From: Calliopsis andreniformis | Lineage: Eukaryota; Arthropoda; Insecta; Hymenoptera; Andrenidae | Assembly: GCF_051401765.1 (NCBI RefSeq) | Contig: NC_135064.1 | Span: forward strand, 23,534,001 to 23,598,000 | Direction: 5' to 3' | Length of the DNA stretch: 64,000 nt | Part shown: positions 1 through 13,562 of the stretch, piece by piece | Numbering within the stretch: position 1 is the first letter of the stretch | Layout: every line of letters begins with the position of its first letter | Translations under genes and position numbers: made by a program | The notes under the pieces: model-generated | Told to the model about the DNA's origin: nothing | What the model saw: the letters and a program-made list of their open reading frames with translations, nothing else | Databases searched by the model: none

Positions 1-3000
1 TACATACAATGTACAGGTCCAATAACGTTTCTAACAACTACTAGATTCAAATTAACATACCTGGTTTTTCCGTAATTCTCCAGCAAACGTTCTAAAAAGG
101 CGCAAAATAATACCGAATTGCGTTTACAAAGTTAAAATACTCTTTTTATCAAGAAAAACATATTCCCCAAAAATAAGGAAAATTATCGAAAAAGAAATCG
201 TCCAAGAAAAAAACAAAATAGAGTTCGGCTGTCACGTTTGCATTCGCGGTTCTCTTATAAATTTATCGTTTCCCTATTGGTAGCCAGAGTATCGTAACCT
301 TCTCAAAATGACTAATAACACATGTTCTATAATTCAGACGTAGCCCGTTCTAATTTGCAACCCGCATATTGACACGATTCGTCAACTGAAACCATTAATT
401 TGTACACGGCAAAGTGTGATTCGCAGCCACTGGCATAAGAAGAGAAAAGTGAAATAGGAGAGCCCAGGGGAGTCGTTAAGTCGCCACTTCACCCTCGATT
501 TTAACGCCTCGAAGTAACGCACTCGTTCCTACGTGAAGTGCGTTTTAGTTCGTCCTACATTTTTGCCGATACCACAAGCGTTACTTTATTCCAGTCCTCG
601 ACGACTTTCGACAGGCTTACGTCAGTGGCCTCTGAAATCACTAGTTCACGATGTATCACGTACACAACAAAATATGTACGATATAGGTACCCAGCCAAAC
701 ACTGGTACCAGACTATTCGTTTTTTACGAGAAATCCTCTGAAAAGTATTAAGGTCAATGCTTTCCAGGTGACTTCTCATGAGGCATGAATAGTACCTCAG
801 GAATTTTACAAAACTTCAGACGCAACGAAGACTTCTCTAATACGAGAGTTGGCCAGAAGCTATGATTCTCTTATTTTGCTGGAATTTTTATTTATTATTT
901 ATACGCAAATTTAAATATTACAGTCGAAGGTTATACTGATGATTGTTTTTCTATTCAGTTTTTGGAAGGTGCATTTGCCCTTGATGACACAAACTTGAGA
1001 CTTTCCTCTCAAACAGAAGCGTAGTCGTCAACACAACAGTTTTCCTGGCATACATATAAATACGAACCTAAGCAAAACAGAGAATTGTAGTTTTCAAGCA
1101 ACTCTTCTTCAGAGACGGTCGACGCGATAAAACAAAAATAAATTACGAAAGCAAGAAAGCAGCGGTCTAGGGACATTAACTCAGGCCTTTCCATGGAATC
1201 GTACGATTGCCCCCATAATTCAGAGGATCGCGAGAGGCAACCTCCAGCACCAAACGATCCTCAATTATCGAAATGGAGAGAAGCTAAAGGAGAAGGCGGC
1301 GTCGTTTCGTCTTGTTGCCTTCTTTTCTTCTCCCAGCTGCGCATCGGCTGTTCATACAACGTAAGGATAGGTCCGTGTAAAAATGAGTAGAGAAAAGGGC
1401 GCGTGGGTGGTGGATGGGTCAGAGGCAGAATGAGATGGCTGATAGATGGAAAAAGTATCGCGGGTGTGTGCGGCGGCCTGGCGCCTGTGTACGTGAAAAG
1501 AGACAGGGTCGGGGAAAAAGGTGCACACAATGCAGTCGGCGCTGTCACACCGAGGGTAGGAATGAAAAACAAGAGTCAGCGAGCGTTCGTAAGACGGGCC
1601 AGGCGTTTTCGGTTACGAGAAGAACAGTTGGAAGAATAAGGAAGGGTGACGTTGTAACTGCGACTGTCGCTGCGTCCGAGGGGCTGCGCTCGAGAATTAT
1701 AAAAGTCTCTCGAGCCGTATATCTCTGGTGCTCGCGTCAAAAATTCGAAACACGGTGCATAAGCAAAGAACAATCCTCGTGAACATTTATCGCGACACGG
1801 GGAAGGAAGAATGGCGGAATTTCATTCGTAGCGTATTAAATATCCGCCGTAAATGACCGTCTTATTGAAGGCACTTGTTTGTTAAACTTTACGTGGAATA
1901 ACGTAATTTCACTGTTTTCCATTTTTCACCGTGCAATATAATGGGGAGTGGAAAGGGCGGTTTGCCTTCAAACTTCATTATCCAGTAACTTGGCCGGAAA
2001 ACTACTCTGTGATTTCCTTTGAAGACAGTCTTCATTGCATTCTTCGCGATGACTTGTTGAGGGGGGCTCGGGGAGCTGGGAAAAGGACGTGGGAGGAGCC
2101 ACGGAGCCGTGGAGTTATTCGAAAAGCATAAATATGTTGCCTCGACAAGGGGAAACCTCTCAGATTATATATTCTAATTACACACGTACCTTTCGAATAC
2201 AAAGTTGCTGCGTCGACTGCAACGCATTCGCATAATTGCTACTTGCGAGAAATGTTAAAATATGGAGCAGCGGTAAATCTGTCATAGAAGAAAATAACGA
2301 CAGGATTTAAGCGTGGGGGCTATAAACATGTCCTTTCTACAACCGCTCTGACTTCGATGTGTAGCATTAGATCTGATCGAAGTCGAAACGTTTGTTTCTC
2401 TTGAGAGCGAAAAAGGGAAAGAAAACAAAAGTAAGCGTCGTAAATAAAGTAAGCAGTTAGCGGGACGAGTGGTTATGCGTGTAAACAAGTAAGACGTGCC
2501 TCGACAAAGGAATCCATCCGAGACTAATTGTCTTATCTAATTACCAGGTGGAATATTGAGCGAGTGTTGCTGTATTATGGAAATACGACATTCCACGGGC
2601 GTTTTGAACGCTCGAGATAAGTCTGTCCTATCCTATTAACAAGTTCCTTTTTTATCTTCGACGAGACGTAACTCTGGAACTAGTCATTCCGTTGGAAGAA
2701 TGATTATCCGGGTAGTTCGCATGTTTTACAGGTTTTCAGGGATTTCGTGTCTGCTGGGGTGCTGCAAGGCAAATATATCGCCGTTTACGGTAGTCATTTT
2801 AGTCGGGAAACACCTTGAGAATAAGGACGATCTTTGGGCGGGAATTAACAAGATTCAAATAGCAAATAACAATTAAGAACTGTAGAAAAAGTTTCATTTC
2901 GAATAATTCTCAATTTCTTTCGTCTATGCCTATATCTGAAAATAGATTCTCAAAAATTGGTTAAACATTTACCTGTATTTTCGAGAAGCAACCACGACCC

Positions 3001-6000
3001 CCAACTCGTTCTCCCATTATAACGTAAGAGTTTCATATGTAAAACGTTTGAAAGCTCCATTGTTCTACCCTCGCATGAAGTTAATATCGTCTTACCGCTG
3101 TTCCCTTTGATACATTGTGGTTCCCATCATTGTATCCCTAGGAAAGACATATCGATTTACTTGAAAACGATTCCCAGCCGCAATACCTTATTTGCTCCAA
3201 TTGCCCATGAAAATGATTAGGGAACCGACGATCCGTCGATGCTTCGTTATTAGTCACGCGATAAAAGACGAGTAATTTCGCATGCGTACGCGAGAGACGT
3301 TTAAACACTCCGCTATTTTCTCTGTCGCGTGATTTACGAGGAAATTATGTAGATATCCAGCGAAACGATACGTTCGAGCGCAGAAAAACCAGCCTTTCGC
3401 GTAGCTGTTCTGAATAAACGATTAATCACGGCTGGCAATTATAACTCGGGAGGGGAGGAAGATAGAGCGTCCCACGGAATTTCGTTCGGTCGTTGAAACG
3501 AGATTGTTCGACGAACGTGACTTTATTCGCGAATTTGAGTACTGTTTCCTTGTTGTAGATTCGAGATTTAGTGACGTCGAACTTAGAAAGACAAACATTT
3601 TTCTGATGTTAACTAGTGCAACAGTAGTTAACTATTATAATACCTTGGGAGAAATGCGAAATTTTGGTTCGAAATCTATCTATGGGATTAGTTCGAAAAA
3701 ATTCTTAATTATATTGAGAATTTTGATTCTTTTGGATCTGGTCCAAATTTAATTCCACCCTTCTTTAATGTTAACTTTAAAGTGGTTTATGAGCTCTCGG
3801 TATGGGACAGGAGCCGCTATTCCACTTGGTATAAGTGTAGATGCTTCATTAGCATTAATATCTGAAAGCGAAATTTATTTTCCCGTAAATCCATCGGCCG
3901 CAATTTCAATCCTCCTCAAAGCATTTCCTAGCAATGAAGAGCAAGGAAGAGCAACAATCTCAGAACGAGGGTCATTCGAGAATTTAAAGACTTATTTAGT
4001 GTCCTTAACTCAGCTCGCCCACTCTATTTCACGTCTCCTGACATCACTCGCTCTTGCCTTTGCTCGCATGCTTCCGATCCCGCTCTTGCTCTTTACAGCC
4101 CAGTTGCAGTGCTCTAAATAATCCCAAGACATGGTGACTACAGGAACGAGCTTATAACGAGGCAGTACGGTAACACACGACTTCCGTCCCGTCCGCGGCG
4201 CGCGCAGGAAATTGTATGAATATATCAGCTAAAGATTTCCAATTGCATTTATGGCTCTCGCTGTCTTCCTTCGTTCTTCCTCTCCGCAGCGGCTCTTCTT
4301 GTGTATACAGCACGACAAATAGCATTTCGTTCGCGCGCGCAGAGTCGTTTCTTTGCAACCTCATTGCAGCTTGGCGTCCCTCTGTGTGGGTGACCACCGG
4401 GGCTACGTAAATATGGTTATACGACGTTGTACGTTGATAATGAACGCGCTCGTATTCGTGCAAAAGTGTAGTGGGCTGCGGCTTGTGGTAAGGGCTCGGA
4501 AGAGGGATCGAGAACCGAAGCACAATGCGCTAGCTAACAGAGGAGCTGACTGAGAGAGGGACGAAGACGGAGAACGACAGACTGAATACGTTGCGTTCGT
4601 CGGTAGACTAACACGCGTAACACACTTGCATATTCCTCCGATGACAGTGACAATCGAGGAGGGATAAGCGAACTGGCGTCGTGTTGTTTTTATGGCTAGA
4701 GAATCCGAGGATGTGGACGAATTCGCCGTTTTTGGGATAATGACATTGAGAGATACGAGAAGCTTAAAGTGTGTGTATGCATAGGGCTTAACTACTGTAT
4801 TGTGGTTCTTAAAAAGAATTTTTAAAATCTCCTCTATTTATTACGACAAATTACAATTTCTGAGTTGTTGAAGCATAGAAAGAACAGGTTTTGTATTAAA
4901 TGGCGATATTATCAGACTTCTCTAAAAAACCTGAGCTCTGAGGTGTGTCATTATTGTAACCAGTGGGCGATATGTCCTTGTACCTCCTCTAAATGAGAAT
5001 CTTTCTTTGAAATGAAATTTCGCGGACTTAGATGTCGCTGCCTACCCCTCTCCATTTCCAGTAGTCAAACAAACCGTCAGAATGATAATAACAACTGATC
5101 GATTTTAATTGAATAAGTTCGAAGGTGGAAATAATAGCGAGGGAAGTCAGATAAAATAGAATCGAAGTGACGGCCGGAGTTTTCTTTCCTTAATCCGTCG
5201 TATCGAAGCTTTTTGTCAGACTTCCTCTTCGAAACTGGCCGTTCGCGTTCCAACCTGGACCAGAATGAAATCCCCTCTTCTGGTGCAGAGGGGAAGGGTG
5301 CTCCCTCTACTTCAGAAACTAGTTTTATGATATTCCACCGACACCTACCATGCTAATCCGCCCACAAACTTTTCTTCGGCTGTTTACTTACCTCTCGGTC
5401 GGCGTGCCCGCCGCTTTTACAACCAGCATCGACAGAGTATAACATAATTTTCCTTCCCGGGGCGCCGGCCGGAATCGATACAATAATAAACGCGGCAGAT
5501 CCTGAAGGGCGAAGTAACAGCAATTTCACTCGGCGCTTTAATCACGCGATATTTCATTTATCCGCCGCGCTATTACCGGGGCTAAATGTTTTACGCTTAT
5601 TGCATTCTTGAAATTGATGTGTCAATAAACAAAATAACGCACGGACCCGAAGCTCGGGCTAAATGCATTTCCATATTGTCGCTGATGCGTCACCGTTACT
5701 GTCGCCCTACCACCGTAAAAATACGTTTCATCTCTTGTCTACTTTACAACAGATCGTTCCGCGGAACTGTATGTACAGTGAGTCGAAAAAGTATTTCGAC
5801 ATACAGCTTTTGGATTATAATATTACCGTCAAAAATAATATTTTACCAGAGACCATTTCGTTTAATAGGATATTACATATGAAAATGACGCTCTTATCTC
5901 AAATGTTCACTCAATGCTACATACTGTATAACGATGAGAAAATAATAGACAAAATGCAAAAGGCTTACTACAAGATAGAACAAACATAAAAGTTTCACAG

Positions 6001-6659
6001 TTTCGCTCATAATACAATTACTATATGAAGATTGAGCTTTTTTATAATATAATAAAATGTTGTATTTCATAGAACTAATTGTAGATTATTCAGGATACAG
6101 TTTTATGTAAAGTTGCGTTATATGATATATATTAAGTCTAGAATTATTCATAAATTCTGTCTAACTGGAGGAAAACGGTGCAGAGGTTATAGAATTGGAA
6201 AATGAAAAAGTGGGAGAGGTTCTTAGGTATCTTAGGTTCAGAGTTTAGTAAAGGACGAGTCTGTGAGGTCGAGGTAGGAATGAGCAATAGGATGAATACA
6301 GGATGAGGTCATTGGTTACTGAAGGAGAGTTTCGGCTACCTTGAAGAGAAAGGTGGAGGTCTATCTGATGTGTACAAAGGATAAATGTTGGCATACAACA
6401 AAAAAATAATTAATACAACAAAAATTCAAAAGAAATATTAATACCCTTCTTCATAATTGAAATTATGCATCAACTTACAATTTACAAAATAAATTTATAA
6501 AATATATAATAATTAAAACAGTAACATTGTCCTATTGTATAAATTAATATTCTTAAATGGGATGATTTTTTAATCCACGAACTTGTTAAACAAAACAATC
6601 CCTGCTAATATATCGTTTCTTCATGCAACGTTACACTAAACCTACAAATACTTTTTCGC
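1..6659. other. Upstream non-coding region, no gene recognised
   Basis: No open frame here resembles a known protein family, and none exceeds about 125 codons. The longest, 3768-4121 (+) and 4152-4523 (-), have no recognisable domain, signal peptide or flanking exon structure. Composition is mostly AT-rich with short CpG-rich patches near 1400-1800 and 4150-4660. In particular there is no bHLH frame ending in WRPW and no Bearded-like small protein, which are neighbours of groucho in Drosophila. It could hold distal regulatory DNA or non-coding exons, which cannot be seen by eye. Confidence 0.6.
5773..5802. repeat. Short perfect hairpin resembling a transposon terminus
   Basis: After a TA at 5774-5775 comes CAGTGAGTCG and then a perfect inverted repeat: GTCGAAA at 5782-5788 and TTTCGAC at 5794-5800 with a 5-nt spacer. 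TA followed by CAGTG is a common start for Tc1/mariner-type elements, but no matching opposite terminus was found in the following kilobase. It may be a solo or truncated end, or chance. Confidence 0.3.
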
Positions 6660-8215
6660 CAGTATGTACAGCATACAGTGTCGCGCGCGAGCGCGTATCG
6701 TCGACGATCTATGGCCTCGCATTTCGCGACGACGAAAGATGGAACACGGGTATATGCGCATATATTGGAATTTCAGAAAGCCGAGTCTCAGGTAGACAGC
6801 CTGATTTAGAACATCCCCAGTTGGCGGGCGTTTAACCGAATCGAGGATTCATCTCCTCACGCCCTCAAAGCGCATCAGACGCGATGTATGAGCAGTGTGT
6901 AATATGATGAGCACGCACACGGGGGCGCGCGGGCGCGCAAACACGCTTGGAATATCACCTACACACCAGCGTGTCGGTTGCACCCACGTCGAGGTCTCCT
7001 TACATCGTCGGTTGACTCGTGTTGTCCGGCTCCGGCACTTTGGCTCGCTCCGTCCTCGTCCCTCCGCCTCTGAACGCCTCGTGCACGCGACACACAAGCA
7101 ACGTTCGGCACTTGGTTCCGGTACTCCTCCTTCCACGCCTCGTTGCCAGCCGCAAGGGCGAGAAGGACGGCTGGAGGACGTCTCTGTTGTTCTTGGTACC
7201 CGAGGCGAACGCAGACGCGACGATCGTGGGCCGCGCGGTTAAAAGAGAGATAAAGCGAGAACGAGGGACCAGAGACATATGTACAGCGGTGGACGAGTGC
7301 GAGAGAAATGGCGCCAGTGATGATGCGGTGCACCTGTGAGACAAAGGCGGGAAGCGTAGAGATGGAGCGAATAAGCGAGATGAACGACCAGAAGAGGTGG
7401 AAGATCAAGAAACAGCGGAGCGAGAGCGAGATCGGCTGATATGTCGCATCCACTGGGCGAGAGTGAAAGAGACAGGGAGTAGGAGGATGCTGGCTGAGTG
7501 CAGGCGCGATGAGCGAAAGCAGGGGTGTCGATAAAGATTTTTTTTAAACCGACGCGACGCGATCTCGAGCAATCGCGGCTGACGATCTTCCTCCCCTGAG
7601 CGCGGCAATTTTAAACAGAGTGCCAAATTCTGAACAATCAATATCTTCGATCCCATTGAGAACTCTCTTACAGAAGATTCCACGCTTAACTAGACACTAA
7701 AATTACTGTACACATAATCTGTTTTCCGTTCCAGTACTAAGGGTAAACCTACACGCCACTAAAATTCATGAAATGGCCAAAGTGGCGGAGGTCGACGTAG
7801 TCAGTAAGTTAAACAGCCATTAAAATTCCCGATGGTAAACCGCGGCGTACCCCTCGGTCCGAAGACGGCGAAGCGATCGATATCGTATCTTTCAACGGGA
7901 GAGGTCGTAATTTCATAATCGTTACGAAATTAGCCATTATTGGTTTCTCCGTGATACAAGGAAACAGAACGAATCGCCCCTGTCGGTCGACGCCCTTGAC
8001 TCGACGAGCTGAGAAGCGGGTGGAAGGAGGACAGACCGCGAGAAGAAGAGGGAGACGCGCGGCCCGCTGCCTTCCTCTGTGTGTACATTCGTGTCCTCTT
8101 ATTGGTGTGTCGGTGTCGTCGCCGCGGTGGATGGTTTAGTGGGCGCTCATTGGTGTTCGCCGCGGCGGCAAGCGGCGTTCACACGTTTCCCGTCATCCAC
8201 TTCGGTACCCGGCTC

Positions 8216-8250
8216 GCAGTAGAGCGTCGTTCGTTGTACGGTGCGGTCGT
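8216..8250 (+). promoter_or_regulatory. Candidate Inr + DPE core promoter
   Basis: An initiator-like GCAGTA lies at 8216-8221 (matching C, A, G, T of the TCAKTY consensus). With A+1 at 8218, positions +28 to +33 (8245-8250) read GGTCGT, an exact match to the DPE consensus RGWYVT at its required spacing. No TATA box is seen at -30. The match sits in the CpG island. The motifs are short, so chance is a real alternative. Confidence 0.3.
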
Positions 8251-8473
8251 GACGTTCGCGGCGATTCGTCCCGATGCCTCGTACCTTCGATGTATATGTG
8301 TGTGACCGTGCACGCGTTCTCCACTAATCTAAACTCTACCTACGAAAGTGTTTAGTGATACAGTGCTAAGGGATCGGTTTTTTGTGTTTCGTCGTTCGGT
8401 TTTTTTTTTATCCTGTGCCAAAACACTAAGCTGGATTAAAAGACGTATCCCGAGGACGGTGCCGCGGAAACAG
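8218..8473 (+). other. Hypothetical non-coding first exon of groucho
   Basis: Begins at the Inr-like A and ends at a donor of form ACAG|GTATTA (GT at 8474-8475). The 5' coding exon of groucho is preceded by an acceptor-like AG at 14370-14371, so a 5' UTR intron of about 5.9 kb would join the two. Nothing in the sequence proves this exon; it is proposed because coding exon 1 has no obvious promoter island of its own. Confidence 0.2.
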
Positions 8474-9870
8474 GTATTATTTATTGACAGCTTTCGCTAT
8501 TGGTGACTTCCGGTTCCCGCGTTGTTGCCGAGACAGATGATCGTCTGGTGCGTCGTTTACCGCGTTTTGGCAGGGAGTTACGCGTGAAGGTGGGATTTTG
8601 TATAATAGGCGGATGTCTGCAGTGTCCAATAGACAGTTTATAAATAGTGAAAATACAAATTCAGTAGAAGATACGGGTATTGCGAGATATTGCGTTTGGA
8701 TCTTGCGACCAGACGCAGTGATAATTGCGTGTAGGGACTCCCACCTTCACACTTTTGTCGGATGAACTCGTGTTTCTGTGTTCAATGTTGAAAAACGTAG
8801 GACGATATTTTGTGTATTATTTAGTAATTAAAGTTAGCGACTCTCGCTAGATTCGTGCTGTTAATTACCCCGAGCGTTTACATACACACGATGTCACATG
8901 GTGGAAGAGCAACTCGGTCGTTTTCGCCAACTTACCGACGACACCGTATCGCGTAACATTAACCTTGATAATCGCTTTCGGTGGGCTCGCTTGTTCGCTG
9001 CCAACTCGGGTGCTGGTAATTATAGCGACCGGCGAATTTCAATGGCTGTTCAGGTGTTTGGTTTCGAAGAATGTCCTGAGGTTTTGTGGTTAAATCGAAG
9101 TTTTAATCGATCTCTAATTAGGTATCTGTATCGACTAAACAAACTTCCATTTAGATATCAGGGTAGTTCCCTCGTTATAAGATTGTATACTTGTAACTTT
9201 ATTTAACATGTTATTTAGAGTTTCAAGTGAAGTTCGATACCGTATCCCTCGCTATAAACTCGTTACTTTATAGTCGGCTTACATCGAAAAGCCACTGTAC
9301 ACATATTTTGGTAATTGTAAGGCAAAACAGTCGAAGTTACATATATTTCTATTTTCGAGGCATTGACGTTTAAAGCTTTTGGTTCTTAATTCTATCTTAA
9401 AGATTATGTTTTCCACTGTAATCTTGTTCTTTAAAAAACAAGTTCCTTTGATTAAATCTGCTTCCTTCGGAAACCATAATTTCAACCTTGTAGACTTTAC
9501 TTAAGTCATAAACTCGTTTCTTGAAAATGTGACTTACGATGTTTTGCTTTATACCCACAGATTTAACTGCAGTGCTATTAGGTCTTTATTTTGAGAGAAG
9601 TCAAGCTGGTCTTTCGCAGTTTATTAAGCCGATGCGCCGTTGGCAGCACCTTCGCGACGCGACACAGCTGGTAAATCGCTGGAAAGGGACGCGATCAGTG
9701 TAACCGAGAATGGGTGTTCGGCGCGAGTCGAGGGTAATTGCGTAGACAGCGTGTATGGCTCATTAAATCATCGAGACAATCGACACGCTTTGCTCGTTGA
9801 TCGGTTTCTTGGAACTTTTGCGGCACGTTCTTTACCCCGCGATGTTTAATTTGCGTGGAATGATGGGACA

Positions 9871-9898
9871 AGTTTAGACGAGTTTAGACGAGTTTAGA
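9871..9898. repeat. 10-bp tandem repeat, three copies
   Basis: The unit AGTTTAGACG occurs at 9871 and 9881, with a third copy at 9891 that diverges at the end (AGTTTAGAGG). Simple local slippage or duplication. Confidence 0.85.
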
Positions 9899-11853
9899 GG
9901 TTTGATCGAGTGTGAATGTTGGAAGAGGGGCGCTGTGGTCCAGGCGAGTGCTTTATTGTGGGGTTAGACGCGAAGTGTGAGGTATGATACTTACGAATTA
10001 AAATACCACAATATTAGAATATTAGAAATTTAGCAACTTGTGAAATATTGAAAGATTTTTATTCTTTGCTATTGCTCGGGATTTTATTCCCGGAACAACT
10101 ATTTTTTTGTGCAATGTCCGTGACTAACCAATCGAACCATCACGTGATCTGTCATTTCAAAACGTATTAGAAACGATTTGTGGTTATAACGGAATCTTAA
10201 TCGAGAATTTCGGACGAATAGGATAGGAGTATATGAACTATCATGCATTAACGATACATTTTATTGTCATACATATATTTCAAAAAATGACTTTTTAACT
10301 TTTTATTATGTTTGATACAACAAATTACAAATTTTCAAGTGACCTCCATTAATATTAAAACATAGATCTAAAACATAGAGTAGTACCACGGTTGCCATTT
10401 TTTTTATTGACGTCACTTTAGAGATGGGTAGGGCAAATAGAAAGAGCATCTATCTTTTTTCTTGTACCAATAGAATTTTAGCTGTAAAGCACTTTAAAGA
10501 ACAGACTCCACGATTGGTCAAAAAATATATTGCGTTCTAACACCATCTACGATTAGTTTTACGTGTTTCTTCCAAGTCTATGATTGGTCGTAAAGCAGTG
10601 CATTTGCTTGAGAACGCAAGACATTTTCTCCTAAATTGTATCCCACAAATTCAAGAATTCTGCAAAACCCGAATTAAAAATAGTACAGAACTTCGTTCTA
10701 CAGTGGGTAGTTACTATTCATGGTGGTCTTTCTTTACATTTGGAACTTTCCAAGGTACGTTCGTAACTTCTTAAGCTCCACGTTCATCTCTTCCTGCATA
10801 TCAAAGTTACATAGAATATGTAGAAAAACGGGCTAACCCAGAACCGCTAAAATTCTACAATTTGTTAACACGTAATTCTCCACCGTTCGACTTTCACGTC
10901 ATCCAAGCCTCCGTCCCAATTACGGCGCCTATTTCTTACGAAACGTCTCAGAAAAAAGCTAACAGTTTGTCATTGTGACATGTACAGCCAGGCTATCCAT
11001 TCGACTGTTTAAATATTCAAACGAGCTGATACAGGTCGTCTATTCGACCTTCGCATAAATCAACGATAGACTTCGGTATCAACATCGTTTCTAATCGTCC
11101 ACGGTACAATGGTACACACACACGTCCGTGTCACGCCATTGCCATTATCGTCCATAGTTTTCCCCCGAATGTTAATTAACCGAATAAAGACTGTCGAACG
11201 TTTATCGTGGCACGAGTTCCACGCGCCAAGCAGACCGACGTCATGAAGTCGCAAGCGACACGCTTATCCTCGCCTGGGGCATCGATGAATCGTAATTTCG
11301 TTAATGCGCGAGCGCTCGGCGCGCGAGAAATCCTCTTACCGCGGGGGCAGCGCAACTCGACCGTGTCGCGATAACGATCACGGGCGAAAGAAATCACGGA
11401 GATCGCGTGGTTACGGATCTTAACAGCGATTACGCGAGATCCGTGATAAGTTCCTTCGTGACTCGCTCGCCCCGTCTGCTGGCCCACCCCTGCCCACCCC
11501 TTACCCTGCAACCGGACGTATAGGTGTCTTTGAACAGCTGCCGCGCTTACCTCTGTTTATTTTTCTTCCCGTGAATTTCAGCCGAACACGCCCTGGCCAT
11601 TTGGGCATCATTCGTGCTGGTCATTTTCGAGACTATTTAAGCGAGATAGGGACATGATCGAGCTTAGGGTTTAGTTTGCGTTACGTTGATCTGTGTAGTA
11701 TGAAGCTATGCGGCTTTTTAAAGTGATCGATTTGTTTTATGATGTTGTCTTGTTAATGGTGGAAATATGTATTGATGATGGTTTTTAGAAATGCAATCTT
11801 GTTTTGGGAATTAGAAACTTGCTTTAAAAGTATTAATATTTGATTATATGAAC

Positions 11854-11935
11854 ATTTCAAAATTTGAAAATTTGAAAATTTGAAAATTTGAATATTTGAA
11901 TATTTGAATATTTAAAAATTTGAAAATTTTGAATA
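11854..11935. repeat. 8-bp-period TTTGAAAA/TTTGAATA repeat (locus 1)
   Basis: About ten near-tandem 8-bp units alternate between TTTGAAAA and TTTGAATA, read on the + strand. The same motif recurs at 57571, 58579 and 61981 in this orientation, and at 22452 and 33334 as the complement, so it is a dispersed family rather than one local expansion. Confidence 0.85.
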
Positions 11936-12691
11936 GATACTTGACAACACAGTTAAAACAACCAAGCTGCTAAAATTAGTTTCTTTCTTTTTTTATACCG
12001 TTTATTACATACTATTTTCCAACTGCTGTTTTCCATTTGCCTTTTTTTTTTTCAATTTCGCCAATCGTGGCACTTTCGATCGCCTAAATGCCCTAAATCC
12101 TCCCCTCCGTCGATTGAGCCAGCATAAACTACGTCGATAAATTTTTCGTTAGCTACGAGCAGCACGTATTATGTATCGATACACGAGCACAGGCGATAAA
12201 GGCGTCGGCGCGTTAAACCGCTGAAAGTTTTCATCGGCCTGTCGCGCTCGTTTATCGCAAATTGATGGAAATGACTGTTCGAATTTGACCGGGAGTTTTT
12301 CGCGTACGCCCGCTCCATTATACGTCGCCTGTGAAACATATTATCCGAGGAGAATGGACTGCTAACGGAGTTACATGACTCCATTTTCGCGTTACACGAA
12401 ACATCATCCAGCGTTACAAAGAGCTCGTAATGACACTCGGGCGCGCGTGCAGTCGTGTCGGTCCGGGCGACGAGCAAGTGCCACTGGCTACAATAAAAAT
12501 CCTTCGTTTCGTGCAAAAACTCGTCACCTTTTATGTCTCACCGTCGTTTCGGCCCGCTGATTTTTCTTGGCCACGCTGCCGCCGAATGTATTCGTTTCGA
12601 ATTTGAACGCGGCGCTTCACAAAGTCGCCGCGGTTCCAGGTACCCAATTTGTTACTTCACAATTACTTGGAGATGGCCCAAGCTGGCTGTA

Positions 12692-12802
12692 ATGCAACGT
12701 TTCTACCCCATAGTTACACAAGTGTTTGTTTTGGCATTACTGTTTGCGTACATGGTTAACGCAACTCGGCCCGCGAAATTTCGTGGGATTTGCGGATTGT
12801 AA
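12692..12802 (+). other. Small open frame with signal-peptide-like sequence
   Basis: A 36-codon frame starting MQRFYPIVTQ, followed by a hydrophobic stretch VFVLALLFAYMV and a VNA motif fitting the -3/-1 rule for signal peptidase, then about 12 residues (one Cys) and a stop TAA. A longer in-frame start exists at 12533. The remaining mature peptide would be very short, without dibasic processing sites or amidation glycine. Unrecognised; may be chance. Confidence 0.15.
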
Positions 12803-13497
12803 CATGTTATGTGTTACCGTGGTTTGGTATTTTCTGTTTTGGTGCGTTATGAGTGGCTCATAGAATTCTGAAACGATAAATTTAGTGAAATTGCGGAACT
12901 TTTATATATGTATGTATTTCTGGATACATATTTTTTATTTCAAAATTATTTTAAGACCTATTTCTATTTCTTCACTAATATTAATTTGAAACTTAGGTTT
13001 AAAATAACTGTAATTAAACTTAGGACCATGTAGTCATATGTTAAAGTGGAATCTTAATAGCGTTTATTGGAGAGCGTCCTACAAGTAGGATCGCAGCCTA
13101 ATTCGCGAAGCGTTAACCTAGGAAAACAACTTCCACTCGACTGGGTAATGATATCAGTAAATGGAAATACTATTCACTAATTTATCCAGTCAATTTAGTT
13201 CCTCGCTCGTTCGGACCAGCACAAAATTTTGCCTAAATATCTTCTATGTTATTAAATTGAATTCATCGTTCATCTTTCACTGATCGTTATCGACGATACG
13301 TTTAATCGTTTCGTGTATTGTCATTTAATTGCCAGTTTAACAGGGAGGGGTCGAGATAGAGAGAATTAACACGTGAAAAGTGGTGGGAGGGTCGTTAATT
13401 GAAAAACAGCTTAAAAAATGCGACGCAGTTACAGTACGTGACGTTCCACTCATACGAGGGCTTTGCGTTTGGTTTACGCCTGGGTACGAGCACACTT

Positions 13498-13562
13498 TCT
13501 TGCCCTCTCCTTTCTCTCCCCTCCCCCTCCCCCTCCCTCTCCCTTTGCCCCCCTTTATGTCC
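13498..13562. repeat. Polypyrimidine C/T-rich tract
   Basis: Nearly uninterrupted C and T on the + strand, with several CCCCCTC units. Low-complexity DNA; the open frames over it are compositional. Confidence 0.8.

Larger units (their letters stand above)
6660..8480. promoter_or_regulatory. CpG-rich promoter-like island upstream of groucho
   Basis: Base composition changes sharply from the AT-rich DNA on the left to a GC-rich, CpG-dense stretch (densest at 6690-7480 and 7960-8300). The open frames on both strands are arginine- and serine-rich composition artefacts with no recognisable domain. In insect genomes that retain CpG, such islands often mark promoters of developmental genes. As the nearest gene to its right is groucho on the + strand, its distal promoter is the simplest reading. 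This is inference; a divergent unseen gene would be an alternative. Confidence 0.4.

Noticed and set aside
5586..5989. Two overlapping open frames of about 100 codons as a possible transposase remnant
   Set aside because: No helix-turn-helix or DDE/D pattern readable in either frame or across a frameshift; only a short hairpin terminus is visible.
6959..7453. 164-codon open frame on the - strand in the CpG island
   Set aside because: Several overlapping frames of similar length on both strands at this spot; none resembles a protein family, consistent with stop-codon scarcity in GC-rich DNA.
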